A DNA stretch of 64,000 bases from Larkinella humicola (GCF_008727875.1 NZ_VTWS01000006.1:62001-126000), one strand, 5' to 3'. Positions 44,530-54,470 are shown, numbered from the stretch's first letter. The notes: a model not told the origin generated them from the letters alone. Numbers and translations are program-made.

Positions 44530-44896
44530 CCGGTCCGGACCAGTTATCCTCGTGGTTTTGCTGCTTGGCATGGCGGGGCTTTACTTCTGGTTCGATCCGG
44601 CCCGGGTGTCGTTCTTCCCACCCTGCCCCTTCCGGTTTCTGACGGGTCTGGACTGTCCGGGATGCGGTTCGCAGCGCTGTCTCCACCAGTTGATGCACGG
44701 TAATCTTCGGCAGGCTTATCACCACAATCCGCTGCTGGTTGCAGCACTCCCCTACGTTTTAACGGGAATGGTGCTGGAATACACGCCTTTGCGGAAAAGC
44801 CAGGCCGGTTTTCACCAGCGGTTCTACGGCAAAACCGCCAGCCTGATTGTGCTGGGAATCGTGCTTGTTTACTGGATCGGAAGAAATCTGGTCTGA
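44504..44896 (+). CDS. DUF2752 membrane protein
   Basis: 130-aa protein with a helix after the N-terminus (PVILVVLLLGMAGLYFWF), the DUF2752 signature block DCPGCGSQRCLHQLMHGN with a CxxC pair, and two further hydrophobic stretches. I place the start at GTG 44504 since it gives a short basic N-terminus (VGSLTRFFNR) in front of the first helix; this overlaps the previous gene by 26 bases. The CPGCG motif suggests a metal or redox site, but no function is established. The pairing with CD225-type proteins is recurrent as far as I recall. Confidence 0.82.
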   Translation: MGSLTRFFNRSGPVILVVLLLGMAGLYFWFDPARVSFFPPCPFRFLTGLDCPGCGSQRCLHQLMHGNLRQAYHHNPLLVAALPYVLTGMVLEYTPLRKSQAGFHQRFYGKTASLIVLGIVLVYWIGRNLV

Positions 44897-46033
44897 CTAA
44901 AACGCTTCCCCCAGCGAGATGTAAAAGCCGGTGCCTTCGCGGGTCACGCCCAGATCGGCCCGCAGGAAAACGTCTTTTTTCTGGAAGAACAAAAACCGGA
45001 CGCCCCCGCCCGCAGCCCACCGGACCTGATCGACCTGAAACGATCGGAGGGTCGGCGAAACCGTCCCTAAACCGGCAAATACCGTTGCGCCCCAGCGTTT
45101 GCTGAACCCGAACGGAAGCCATCGCACCTCGGCCTGCCCCGCCAGCACGTTCTTGTCGCGGTAGCGCCCCAGGTAATAGCCGCGCATCAGCGATTCGCCC
45201 CCGATCAGCCCCAGGTTGTTGAAAGGGATGTCGCCGGTCATAAACGTACCGGCCAGTTGCAGGGCCAGCACCCGGTTGGGGCGTCCCAGCGGCCGGAACA
45301 GGCGGCTATCGAGCACCACACTCCGGTACTTGAAATCACTGCCGAAACCGGGCTGGTACCACAAAATACCGGTCTCCAGAAATCTACCCTTCCGAACATT
45401 CAGCACATTTTTCCGGTCGTCATACACCACCGCAGCACCCAGCCCCATCGTGGTGGAGCCTTCATATCCCAGCGGCAAGTCAAAATGGGGTTTGTTTTCC
45501 GTTTCGAACGAAACGCGTCCGATGTTCTGAAAATCGGCCTCGGCACCGGCGTACCAGTTGTTTTTGACCTGCCGAAGAATACGCTGGCGAATCTGGACGT
45601 AACTGGAATTGACCAGCACCGGATTGCCCGATGAGGTGGACGGTCCAATACCGTAATAGAGTAGAGGAAACTGCTGATAGCGGGCTTTCCCCAGAAAAAA
45701 ATACCGGTTTTTGTTGGTATAAGCCGCATTTTCGAGCAACGCACCGAACTGTCCCCGAAACGTAACAAAGGTATACAGGACGATCTCGCTGAGCCGGTTG
45801 ACGACGGTATCCTTTTTGGCGTAGAACAACGAAAATGTCCGGATGCCCACCTCCACGCTGGTTTCGGGCGCAAAACCGGCAGTGGGAAAAATCAGTAATT
45901 TAGACGTAGCGGCCGAAGAAGTATCGTTGAGGACCCGTTTTACATACCGAACGAGCCCCCCCTGCGCCCAGGCAGATGAAACCGTTAAACCAAAAAACAG
46001 CACCAGCAAACTACTTTTCAGGTGAATTCCCAT
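44897..46033 (-). CDS. Omp85-like outer-membrane beta-barrel (BamA/TamA C-terminal type)
   Basis: 378-aa barrel without POTRA domains. A signal peptide (MGIHLKSSLLVLFFGLTVSS, ending WAQ) is followed by strands and the conserved Omp85 L6-type block GGESLMRGYYLGRYRDKN, containing the (V/M)RGY motif, and it ends in FYISLGEAF with C-terminal Phe. POTRA-less Omp85 members are common in Bacteroidota and some are lipases' C-terminal parts or free insertases; role unknown. Its stop abuts the DUF2752 stop on the other strand. An ATG at 46048 five codons upstream is the alternative start. Confidence 0.8.
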   Translation of the reverse strand: MGIHLKSSLLVLFFGLTVSSAWAQGGLVRYVKRVLNDTSSAATSKLLIFPTAGFAPETSVEVGIRTFSLFYAKKDTVVNRLSEIVLYTFVTFRGQFGALLENAAYTNKNRYFFLGKARYQQFPLLYYGIGPSTSSGNPVLVNSSYVQIRQRILRQVKNNWYAGAEADFQNIGRVSFETENKPHFDLPLGYEGSTTMGLGAAVVYDDRKNVLNVRKGRFLETGILWYQPGFGSDFKYRSVVLDSRLFRPLGRPNRVLALQLAGTFMTGDIPFNNLGLIGGESLMRGYYLGRYRDKNVLAGQAEVRWLPFGFSKRWGATVFAGLGTVSPTLRSFQVDQVRWAAGGGVRFLFFQKKDVFLRADLGVTREGTGFYISLGEAF

Positions 46034-46086
46034 CGTTCGTTCTTGCATTCACCTCTTATAACTGGAAAAACCGCCAGAATGATTGA

Positions 46087-46126
46087 GGGGTCCGGCCGGA
46101 AAACCGGTTGGCCGGAACGAAACCCC
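46087..46126. terminator. Hairpin just after sprA
   Basis: GGGG (46087-46090) pairs with CCCC (46123-46126), and TCCGGCC (46091-46097) with GGCCGGA (46110-46116), leaving a small bulge. Seven Ts follow CCCC on the plus strand and run into the sprA stop codon. It is next to the end of sprA on the minus strand, yet the T-run points the other way, so it could stop antisense transcription as well. Confidence 0.55.
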
Positions 46127-46131
46127 TTTTT

Positions 46132-49100
46132 TTATTCCGCCAGATTGAAGCGAACCTGAACACCACCCGCCGTCGTAGCCCGGCGAAACGAGTTGGAAAC
46201 CAGCGGGTCATTGAACGTCCGGTCGAAATAAACCTGGACGTTTAACCGCCGATTGACGACGTAACTCAACTGCGGCCGCAACTGGAAGTTGACGTTTCCG
46301 GCGGTAATAATTTGCTCGCCAACGCCATTTTCATTTTGGGTGGCGTCGTCAAATTTCCGTTGAACGGTTCGCGTGTCGCGGAACGTCAGGTTGCAGTTGA
46401 AAGTCAGATCGTTTTTCAGCCGTTGGTAAGCCCCATTGATTTTAAAGGGAATCCGGACGTTCGTTTTCGTAAAACCAAACCGGAACGTAATGTCCTTGTT
46501 GCTAAGTTCGGCGACCTGCGCATTGGACAGGTTGAGGGCAACGCTCCGATCCTGGTTGTATTCCAGACCCCCGCTGATTTTGCTCTGTGTCCGGAAGGTC
46601 ACGCCCAGCAAGGGCGAAAACCGCTCGGTCATGGTGATGGTGCTCATCACAAAAATCGGAACAAACTGATTCTGATCATTGTACTGCGATGCCAGCGGAT
46701 AACCCATCACGGCCAGATTCACATAAGCCGCTTCGTAGTCGAGCGACGAGGTAAAGTTGCCGACGCTGTAGGTCGAGTTGTAACTGTGCGTTAAGGTGAA
46801 GGCACTGAACAGTTTACGGAACGGTTTGAGTTGCGACAAACCGTTGTAGTCTACCCGCCAGTTGGGCAGCGGAAACCGCAGGAACGGATTGATCTTTACC
46901 GTATTCGGATCTTTTCCGCTGTAGGCAGCAAAGAAGGCCGGAATCAGTACATCCTGCGACGTCAGGTTGTATTCCCCCCCAGCACCCGTCGCCGGATTGA
47001 TTTGCATCAGTCGTTTGAGAATGATCTTGCGGTATTCGGCAAACCGGTCGAAGATCGGCGATGAATTGTCGCTGTTGAGCTTGGTAAACGCTGTTTTGAA
47101 CGACAAAAACGACATGCTGAATTGCCCGTTGCGATACGGGCTCAGGCTCGTAAAGGAACCGCCCGTGGTATCGACCCGGTACACTTCCTGGTAGCTATCC
47201 TGGCGGGTCAGCCGGGCTTCGACCGTAATGCGAAAATCCTTGAACGGTTCCAGCGTCGTACGGGCGTCGAATTTCTTGCCCAGCGTTTGCGTAAACGGCT
47301 GATTCAACACCGTGCTTTTGGATAACCAGCCCCGTTCGGCGGATTTTCGATGAATATTCCGGTCCTGACTTCCCAGCACGAACGGCAATCCGGGGGCGTT
47401 TTCGCGCGAAAGACCGAAGAACCGGGGCGTCGGCAGAAAGCCCGGCAGCAGCGTCGATTCCTGCACGGTGTAGTTGAAATTGATGCCCCGAATCGTCAGC
47501 AGCGTCCGGACAAAACTCTTCAACACCCGGCTTTCCGTGCGCTGAATATCCTCGATATCACCGGGGTTCCGCGTGAAGTTTTTCCGGGGAGCCGAGGGCG
47601 TATTGGCAAACCGCAGCGACTTGATTTTGTTATACAACCGGATGAAATCCACCCGCCCCTGAACGCCCCACTCCCGGTTGTTGCGGATGGTATTGCCAAA
47701 CGGCACATTCAGCGTATCGGTAATGCCAAACGAGTTGGCCTGAAACTGGTAGCCCACGTTGTAGGTCAGGTCGGCGGCAATCCAGTCGAGTAACGGCAGC
47801 TTGTCCAGCGGCATCCGGTACGTGGCCCGGATGTTCTGCTCGTAGTTTTTCGTCCGCCCGAACCGCCGGGCGTTGGCCCAGACCGAGTCGACTTTGGCCT
47901 GGGTGTTCAAATCCCCGGCGGGTTCGTCGATGATGGCGTTGGAACGGGCGTTGTAGGTTAAAATCAAATTTTTGGTCAGGTTCCACTGCAAATCGTAGTA
48001 CCGGTTGAACCAGAAATACTTCTCAAACTGCGGAATCATGCCCGCAGTCGTGAGTTCGGAATTGCGAAGCTGGGTTTTGATAAAACTCCGGTCCACCTCA
48101 CCCCGCACGGCCACCTGCGTCGGCAGCAACGTCAGGTTAAAATCACGCAGCCAGCGCAGATACGGGCGTTCCAGCGACTGAAACCGTTTAAACGGCTCGA
48201 ACGGTTTCGGCTGCGCACTGTAGACGTAGGCGATGCCCCCGCGCGTTTGTTTTTGAATGAATTGCTCGGTTAGAATGTTCGTCCGGGTCGCTTCATTGAA
48301 TGCGTAGGTAAACGACAGGTTTTCAACATCGTAGAAATGACTTTTGGCATTCGGATTGGTTTTCACCTTCCGGAAATTCGACAGGTTGATTCCGCGCCGA
48401 ATGGAATTGTCTTCCACCAGCCGCCGGTAGCGCTGCCGGTCGTTTTCATTCAGCGTCGATAGCGTAGTTTCCAATGGCGTATCGGGATCGAGGGGATCGA
48501 AATGCGGCTGAATCAGGCGCTTATCGTAATTGACATACAGCGGAATCCGCAAGCCCCATTTTTCAGGCAACAGTTTATCGACCGCAATCTGCGACTGAAT
48601 CCCGTATTCGGTGGAGGTTTCCCGCGACCGCTCCGAAATCCGCTGCTGGACCCCGCCAAAGCCAAACGTCGTTATTTTTCCCGAGGCCGTAACGGTGGCC
48701 ACGTCGGCCAGTTTGGCGTTGAGCACCCCTACGGCGGCCCGGCCGGCTGTCTGGTCGAAACCGTTGGCCCGTAATTCATTCACCCAGACCGTAAAACTTT
48801 TAGCCTGCTCGTCGGCCGATTTCGGATTGCGGACCCCAATCATGATGATCTGCACCGCGCTCAGATCCGGGTTGCCAACAACGGTCAGTTTATACCGTCC
48901 ATCGAGGCTGTTCATCGTAAACGGCTGGGCCGATGTTCGCGTAAACTGGCGGTTTTTCTCCGCCTTGAGGTTAATCAGCTCATCGATGGCAATATCGAGA
49001 TCGTTGGCCGCGGGCCACACCACATCGTCGGGTTGGCTACCATCGGGGGTCGCGATCAGTTTGGGAATTTCGATTTCGTAGTAGTTATCCGTAAAATCCG

Positions 49101-52100
49101 TTCCGAGCCGAACGAAGGCCGATACCTGACCATTTTCTTCGGCATCATTGTGCATGTGAATGAACATCTTCAGCCGTTCCCGGAACAACAGGTCGAGGTT
49201 CGTATTTTTGAAAGCTGCCCGGGAGTCACCGTCCCGCAGGTTGGTCACGCTCAGGCTCATCGACTGCTCGTTGAGTTCCACCTGGTTGATCTGCGTGAAA
49301 TCGCGGTCGCGCTGAAAGCCGGGGGGGACACGGTAAATGTACTTGTTGTTACCGGGGGCGCTGTTCTCTTCCACGTTCACCGCGCTCACTTTAAACTGCG
49401 CATCGTACGGCTCCGGCACCTCCTGCAAGCCCCGCGCCGACAGGTCGCCCGTATACTTCCGGTACTGGTTGGACGTCATCTGCAACTGGGCAAACCGCAA
49501 CACCACCGGTTCTTCAAACTCAGTCAGGTACATCCGCGCAAACCGCACCGATTTAAACCCGTTGATGTTCCCGACTTTTTTGGGATTATCGCGCACCGGA
49601 ATCCGGAACAGATACCAGGTCACCGGTCGGCCGGCCTTCGTCTGCACTTCCACCTTATCGACAATGTAGCCCCGGCCCACCGCAAGCTGCCCCGGTTTCA
49701 GGTCAATTTCGTATTCGTAATAGGCTTCGTTGTCGTTGATGGTGTTGTCGGTATTCAAATCTTCGATGTCGGGCAGCGTGGTTGATGCGGGAGTCACCAA
49801 CTGGTTGCGGTCCTGCGATTCGGGCGAGTTGTTCTCCATGCCCATGTACTGTTTGTACCGACTGACAATATGCCGGACCGAATCGGCGCGTTGGCCGTAA
49901 TAGAAAATAAAGTCATCGTTGGCGGGATCGTTCAACAGCCGTTCACGGGCAGCGGCATTGAGCCGGGGCGAAACCTGGTCGATGTAACTTTTAAAATACG
50001 CGTTCTCGTCCCGGTTGCTCAACCCGTCGAGACCAATGTCCTGCTGCGAGCGCGTGACATTATCGAAAGCCTGCGTCACAAACTGCGAACGCGTCACCCG
50101 TCCCCAGGCCGTCGAATCGGGCGACAGACCGTTCGGAACCGCCAGCCCGTTTTCAAAATTATACCGCCCATCCTTGATCACGTCTTCCGCCACATCGCCC
50201 AGATTGAAGACCAGTTTTCCGCCGGTGCGGTTGGCTTTGTTTTCAAAACCGTCGTGAACCGTGGCGAAGGTCGAATCCGTTGCCCCCACAAAGGGGTCCA
50301 TTAGCCAGAAATCGATGTTTTCGATGTTGGCGTTGTCAAAGTCGGCATCGGACGTGATGGCCCGCATCACCGAGCCAAAATTCTTTTTAGGGTCACCGGC
50401 CAGGCGTCCGTCGGGGGCCAGGTTCGGGTTAAAGTTATACATCCCGCGCTCCCGGGGGAAATAGGCCACATCCAGGATGTTCTCCGGCAGGTTGACCAGA
50501 CGCACCGAGCGCCCCTGAAACAGTTCGTTGGAAAGGAAAAACTGTTCGTACACATTCCTTAAGTCGTTCTCGGTCAGGTTACTCTGGGGTGAACGCCCCC
50601 CTCCCACCGTGTTAGCGGTGCTGAAGGTGTTGTCGACTGTGTAAACCGAAATCCGGGCGCGGTTGTAGGCATAGGCCAGGGGGTCGGCAAACGTGCCCTG
50701 CGGAAAAGCCCGCTCCGGCGTGGTTGGCGTCGATCCCAGCCGCCAGCGTGTGGGTTGGCGGGTCAGGTCGTAGAGCGTCCGGGCGGCTTCAAAATCGTCG
50801 ATGAAGGCGTTGTTGTTCACGCGCGGAGCCACACCCGGAAACAACTGGGCCACTTCGCCCTGAAAAGCAATGTTCGACAGTTCTTTGGTCTGAATCAGCG
50901 GCAGGCCATCCAGCATCCGGGTCAAAAACCGCGAGTCTTTCCGAATCATGGCGTCGAACCCCAGAATGGTGTTGTTCACGGGTTCGTTTCCGATGGCCAC
51001 GCGCGTCAGAAAACCGGCGGGGGTTTCCCGCATGTTCATGGCGGTCATCCCGATGTTCACTTCGGGGCTCAGTTTGTAGTCCAGCCGCGTTCCGATCAGT
51101 CGCCGGATCTGGTTCTGGAACAGGTCGGGTCGCTCATACCGTACCTTGATTTCCTGCCCGGAGTTCATCAGGCTTTCGTTCAGAAACCGCACCCGGCCAA
51201 TCTGCGACTCCACCACAAAATCCGACCCGGGCGACAACGGCACACCACCCGCCGTCACCTGTACCGATTTCTCATCGACGCCATAGGGCAACGTCACTTC
51301 CCCGCCCGTCGAGGATTGGTAACTCCCTTTCAGGAAAAATTTATTTTTCCCCGCCACCTGCTGTGCATCGACCAGCGTGGTTCGGTACAACTCGTTGTAA
51401 ACGTATTTGGCTTTCAGGGCGTCATCCGTCCCGAATTTATTAGCCAGGTACGACCCAAAGGGCTCCAGTACCGGAAAGATTACCCGGCCATACCGGCTGT
51501 CGACCGTAACCCCCTCGACAAAATCAAAATTGCCATCCCGCTGCGGATCAAGCTGGGCGTTCACCTGGTCCATGTTGAAGACCTGCACCAATGGGATGTC
51601 CTTGACGGTACCCGGTCCCTCCTGCAAATTGGGGTTGTCGATCCCGGTCAGGTCATCTTTGTAAATGATCCTCAACTGGAAATTCTGCTTATTGATCTGC
51701 GAGGTGTTGAGTGAATAAATGTTTTTCATCATCAGATTCCACATCGGCAACTGGGTGTTGTTGCGGATCGTCGATGATTTCAACAGCTTCAGAATCAGCA
51801 CTTCATTATCCTGGCGGTTCTGGTAATCATCCGTTAGCTCCCCCACCTGGTATTTCCGGCCCCGGTAGGTGTATTCATACGAAACCGCCAGCACTTCGTC
51901 GTTGCGGAGGGGCGTCACCAGCGAGATATAGCCCAGTTCCGGCTGAAACTTGTACTCGGTTTCGGTTAGACGTTTGGCCCCCCGCAGCAGTTCGTAATCC
52001 ACGCCTTTGGCAAAACCAAAGGTGCCATCCAGTAAAAAATTCACCTGATCCACCTGCCGGATGCCGGTGTTCGCTCTCAATCGGGCGAACAAGCCATTGC

Positions 52101-53565
52101 CGGTGGTGTTGTCGGCCGCGCTGCTGGCATCCGCATTGATGGGCTGGAGGTTCGGATTGGCGGTATTAAACGGTCGGGGTTCGCCCAGATCCGCAAAACC
52201 GACGACGTTCCGCAGGGTGGTAGTGGTGTTGGTGCGGTTGGTTACGTATACCTCTAAACGCGTAATGGTTACACCCGATATGATCTGGGGCAGGCTTTTC
52301 AGGGAGCGTTCGTAGTTGTTTCGGAAAAACTGCGACAGGAAGAAATGGCGGTTTTCGTCGTAGGTATCGACCCGGATTTCGTAATTTTTCTGCATCGATC
52401 CGCCTTTGATCGTGATTTCTTCCTGCTTCGAACGCTGCTGCGACGCCACCACGGTGGCGTATAGTTTCCCGAAACGAAGCTGGGTTTTCACCCCGAACAG
52501 GTTTTGCACCCCCGGAATCAACTGGCTGCTGAGCGGCCAACTGATGTTCCCGGCTTCCAGTCCCTGAATGATGCTGGGGTCCTGAGGCTGAAACTGGGGA
52601 ATGGCCGAAGGCGTCATGCTTCCCAAACCGGGCAGGCTGCCCGGCAAGCCGCCGGGGCTGGGTAGACCGGGAAGTCCATTTGTCAATCCGTTGGCACTGG
52701 GTAAGTTCGGAACCGGCGGCCGGTAATTCAGTTTCAGGACATTTTCAAAATTAAAACTGGATTTGGTATCGTAATTGGCGGTAATGCCCAGCCGTTCGCC
52801 GATCTTTCCGTTGAAGCTGATGTTGATCTGCTGATTGAATGCAAAATTGCCGTTCCGACGCTGCAAAACCGGAATAATCGGGTTATCGATGAACTGGTAG
52901 AGGTACCCGAAATCAAGCATTACGAAACCGTTCGGCTTGAAATCCACGAGATTCCCGCCAAAGAGACGGTCGAAAACCGGCGGCAGTTCCAGTTTCGGAA
53001 CCAGCCCCCGCCCACTTACCGCACTTTGCCCATCGTTCCTGGCGCTGTATTCGCGCCACAAACTTTTTTGAACACGTTGGTTTTGTAAACGGTTATAGTC
53101 TTCATACGACATGGTTTCGGCCGGCCGATAGGGCAAGCCGGCCGCTGGTCGGGTCGGCGGAGGAGCAACCGGAACGGTGCCAATAACAGCGGTTCCGGGC
53201 GCGGCAGCGGGCGTAGCGGTTGATCCGGACGTTGGACGGGTGGTTCCTGCCTGGCCGCCAATGCGTTCCAATACGGAAATCTGCCCCGGCCCGTTGAGCT
53301 GAACGTCGGTTGAAACCGCCCGCGGATCACGCAGCAGGAAAGGCGACTTGGGAATGGTAACGGAAAAAGGACTTACATAGCGGTCGCGCCAGCGAATGAT
53401 GGGTCGGCGGTCGGCCGAGCGGGTAGCCCGAATGCTGTCCTGACGTACGCGGGCAATGGAATCGGCCAGCGAAACCGCCCGGCGACGCGCGGGGGTCTGG
53501 GCCGTTACCGGCATCCAGGCCGACCCTACCAGTAACCCACACAGCACAACCATCCAGGGCTCCAT
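46132..53565 (-). CDS. sprA: T9SS outer-membrane translocon protein SprA (Sov)
   Basis: Giant protein of 2477 aa, the size of SprA, the 36-stranded barrel through which type IX cargo crosses the outer membrane. Signal peptide MEPWMVVLCGLLVGSAWMP, ending TAQ. Two related N-terminal-type domains and long barrel regions follow; near the N-terminus GQISVLERIGG and YLYQFIDNPIIPV are SprA-like blocks, and the far C-terminus (YVVNRRLNVQVYFDRTFNDP, ending FNLAE) matches the family end. The start is at ATG 53565; the frame stays open upstream, but only across palindrome F, and GTG 53628 is an alternative. It follows ruvA, as in Flavobacterium, with a hairpin at its end. PorV and Plug partners are not in the window. 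Confidence 0.95.
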   Translation of the reverse strand: MEPWMVVLCGLLVGSAWMPVTAQTPARRRAVSLADSIARVRQDSIRATRSADRRPIIRWRDRYVSPFSVTIPKSPFLLRDPRAVSTDVQLNGPGQISVLERIGGQAGTTRPTSGSTATPAAAPGTAVIGTVPVAPPPTRPAAGLPYRPAETMSYEDYNRLQNQRVQKSLWREYSARNDGQSAVSGRGLVPKLELPPVFDRLFGGNLVDFKPNGFVMLDFGYLYQFIDNPIIPVLQRRNGNFAFNQQINISFNGKIGERLGITANYDTKSSFNFENVLKLNYRPPVPNLPSANGLTNGLPGLPSPGGLPGSLPGLGSMTPSAIPQFQPQDPSIIQGLEAGNISWPLSSQLIPGVQNLFGVKTQLRFGKLYATVVASQQRSKQEEITIKGGSMQKNYEIRVDTYDENRHFFLSQFFRNNYERSLKSLPQIISGVTITRLEVYVTNRTNTTTTLRNVVGFADLGEPRPFNTANPNLQPINADASSAADNTTGNGLFARLRANTGIRQVDQVNFLLDGTFGFAKGVDYELLRGAKRLTETEYKFQPELGYISLVTPLRNDEVLAVSYEYTYRGRKYQVGELTDDYQNRQDNEVLILKLLKSSTIRNNTQLPMWNLMMKNIYSLNTSQINKQNFQLRIIYKDDLTGIDNPNLQEGPGTVKDIPLVQVFNMDQVNAQLDPQRDGNFDFVEGVTVDSRYGRVIFPVLEPFGSYLANKFGTDDALKAKYVYNELYRTTLVDAQQVAGKNKFFLKGSYQSSTGGEVTLPYGVDEKSVQVTAGGVPLSPGSDFVVESQIGRVRFLNESLMNSGQEIKVRYERPDLFQNQIRRLIGTRLDYKLSPEVNIGMTAMNMRETPAGFLTRVAIGNEPVNNTILGFDAMIRKDSRFLTRMLDGLPLIQTKELSNIAFQGEVAQLFPGVAPRVNNNAFIDDFEAARTLYDLTRQPTRWRLGSTPTTPERAFPQGTFADPLAYAYNRARISVYTVDNTFSTANTVGGGRSPQSNLTENDLRNVYEQFFLSNELFQGRSVRLVNLPENILDVAYFPRERGMYNFNPNLAPDGRLAGDPKKNFGSVMRAITSDADFDNANIENIDFWLMDPFVGATDSTFATVHDGFENKANRTGGKLVFNLGDVAEDVIKDGRYNFENGLAVPNGLSPDSTAWGRVTRSQFVTQAFDNVTRSQQDIGLDGLSNRDENAYFKSYIDQVSPRLNAAARERLLNDPANDDFIFYYGQRADSVRHIVSRYKQYMGMENNSPESQDRNQLVTPASTTLPDIEDLNTDNTINDNEAYYEYEIDLKPGQLAVGRGYIVDKVEVQTKAGRPVTWYLFRIPVRDNPKKVGNINGFKSVRFARMYLTEFEEPVVLRFAQLQMTSNQYRKYTGDLSARGLQEVPEPYDAQFKVSAVNVEENSAPGNNKYIYRVPPGFQRDRDFTQINQVELNEQSMSLSVTNLRDGDSRAAFKNTNLDLLFRERLKMFIHMHNDAEENGQVSAFVRLGTDFTDNYYEIEIPKLIATPDGSQPDDVVWPAANDLDIAIDELINLKAEKNRQFTRTSAQPFTMNSLDGRYKLTVVGNPDLSAVQIIMIGVRNPKSADEQAKSFTVWVNELRANGFDQTAGRAAVGVLNAKLADVATVTASGKITTFGFGGVQQRISERSRETSTEYGIQSQIAVDKLLPEKWGLRIPLYVNYDKRLIQPHFDPLDPDTPLETTLSTLNENDRQRYRRLVEDNSIRRGINLSNFRKVKTNPNAKSHFYDVENLSFTYAFNEATRTNILTEQFIQKQTRGGIAYVYSAQPKPFEPFKRFQSLERPYLRWLRDFNLTLLPTQVAVRGEVDRSFIKTQLRNSELTTAGMIPQFEKYFWFNRYYDLQWNLTKNLILTYNARSNAIIDEPAGDLNTQAKVDSVWANARRFGRTKNYEQNIRATYRMPLDKLPLLDWIAADLTYNVGYQFQANSFGITDTLNVPFGNTIRNNREWGVQGRVDFIRLYNKIKSLRFANTPSAPRKNFTRNPGDIEDIQRTESRVLKSFVRTLLTIRGINFNYTVQESTLLPGFLPTPRFFGLSRENAPGLPFVLGSQDRNIHRKSAERGWLSKSTVLNQPFTQTLGKKFDARTTLEPFKDFRITVEARLTRQDSYQEVYRVDTTGGSFTSLSPYRNGQFSMSFLSFKTAFTKLNSDNSSPIFDRFAEYRKIILKRLMQINPATGAGGEYNLTSQDVLIPAFFAAYSGKDPNTVKINPFLRFPLPNWRVDYNGLSQLKPFRKLFSAFTLTHSYNSTYSVGNFTSSLDYEAAYVNLAVMGYPLASQYNDQNQFVPIFVMSTITMTERFSPLLGVTFRTQSKISGGLEYNQDRSVALNLSNAQVAELSNKDITFRFGFTKTNVRIPFKINGAYQRLKNDLTFNCNLTFRDTRTVQRKFDDATQNENGVGEQIITAGNVNFQLRPQLSYVVNRRLNVQVYFDRTFNDPLVSNSFRRATTAGGVQVRFNLAE

Positions 53566-53719
53566 CCGGCCATTCAACAACCGCAACCGGGTTAGTCGGT
53601 GGGACTCAACACATTCCAAGAGAGGCACGTATAATTTGATTCGGTGGAATAGGTATTTAGTTAATTCATAGACATCTCTATCACCAAACGGCGAAAACCT
53701 TGCCAATATTTTAGTGAAG

Positions 53720-53801
53720 AGTGAAGAGTTATGAGTGAAGAGTTGACTTATGCGCCTTTTTAACCGCCGGGCGGCCCTGTCTTCACTCACAACTCTTCAC
53801 T
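53720..53801. repeat. Heptad-repeat palindrome F (between ruvA and sprA)
   Basis: Arms 53720-53741 and 53780-53801 pair at 21 of 22 positions; 7-base units AGTGAAG and AGTTATG continue outside both arms. The outermost unit lies about 10 bases from the ruvA stop. The cap is a diverged GACTTATGCGCC. An out-of-frame pairing by one unit is also possible because the units repeat. Confidence 0.75.
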
Positions 53802-53813
53802 CATAACTCATAA

Positions 53814-54407
53814 CTATTTCAGGGCCAGACGAATAAGTTGTTCAACATTGAGTTCATCGCCTTCCCGTTTCAGGATTGTATCGAGGCTTTTTTCGGCCGC
53901 TGCCTTCGGAATGCCCAGGGTGACGAGGGCTGCCAGGGCTTCATCCCGAACGGGGTTGACGGTCATCCGGTAATTTGGTGTACCGGCCTGAGCCATAATT
54001 CCCGATTTTTTCATCTTGTCACGCAATTCCAGAATAACCCGTTGAGCGGTTTTACTGCCAATGCCTTTGATTTTCTGAACCGCCCCGACGTTTTCCATCA
54101 AGATGGCCTGCCGAAGTTCGACCGGCGTCAGGGTCGATAGCATGGTGAGTGCGGTATTAGGGCCGATGCCCGACACACCAATCAAATCCAGAAAAAGATT
54201 TTTTTCGTCAAGGTCGCCAAAACCGTACAGCGTCTGGGCGTCTTCACGAATGTGCTGATAGGTATACAGTTTCGAGGGTTCGCCCAACTTCGGCAGTACC
54301 GTTGAGGTATACAGGGAAATATGAATTTCATAGCCGACGCCGTTGGCTTCCAGAATGACAAGCGTTGGGTCTTTATGGGTAACTTTTCCGCTAATATAAG
54401 CAATCAT
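53814..54407 (-). CDS. ruvA: Holliday junction branch migration protein RuvA
   Basis: DNA-junction-binding subunit of RuvAB, 197 aa. The N-terminal OB-fold starts MIAYISGKVTHKDPTLVILE; the tandem helix-hairpin-helix motifs are SGIGPNTALTMLS and IKGIGSKTAQRVILELRDK; the C-terminal RuvB-interacting domain is DEALAALVTLGIPKAAAEKS. Length is normal. The order ruvA-sprA is conserved in Flavobacterium. A heptad palindrome separates them, so transcription may be partly uncoupled. Confidence 0.96.
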   Translation of the reverse strand: MIAYISGKVTHKDPTLVILEANGVGYEIHISLYTSTVLPKLGEPSKLYTYQHIREDAQTLYGFGDLDEKNLFLDLIGVSGIGPNTALTMLSTLTPVELRQAILMENVGAVQKIKGIGSKTAQRVILELRDKMKKSGIMAQAGTPNYRMTVNPVRDEALAALVTLGIPKAAAEKSLDTILKREGDELNVEQLIRLALK

Positions 54408-54436
54408 AGAGCGCTTTTTTCAACCAGTTATACGAA

Positions 54437-54470
54437 TCGACCCGCAATCCGGTGATGGAGTGCGGGTCGA
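54437..54470 (-). terminator. Hairpin after the MltD-like gene
   Basis: Perfect 10-bp inverted repeat TCGACCCGCA (54437-54446) and TGCGGGTCGA (54461-54470) with a 14-base loop, between the lytic transglycosylase stop and the ruvA start. No T-run, so attenuation or partial termination is possible. Confidence 0.45.

Noticed and set aside
53566-53790. N-terminal extension of sprA
   Set aside because: It would translate through heptad palindrome F and place 75 charged residues before the signal peptide.
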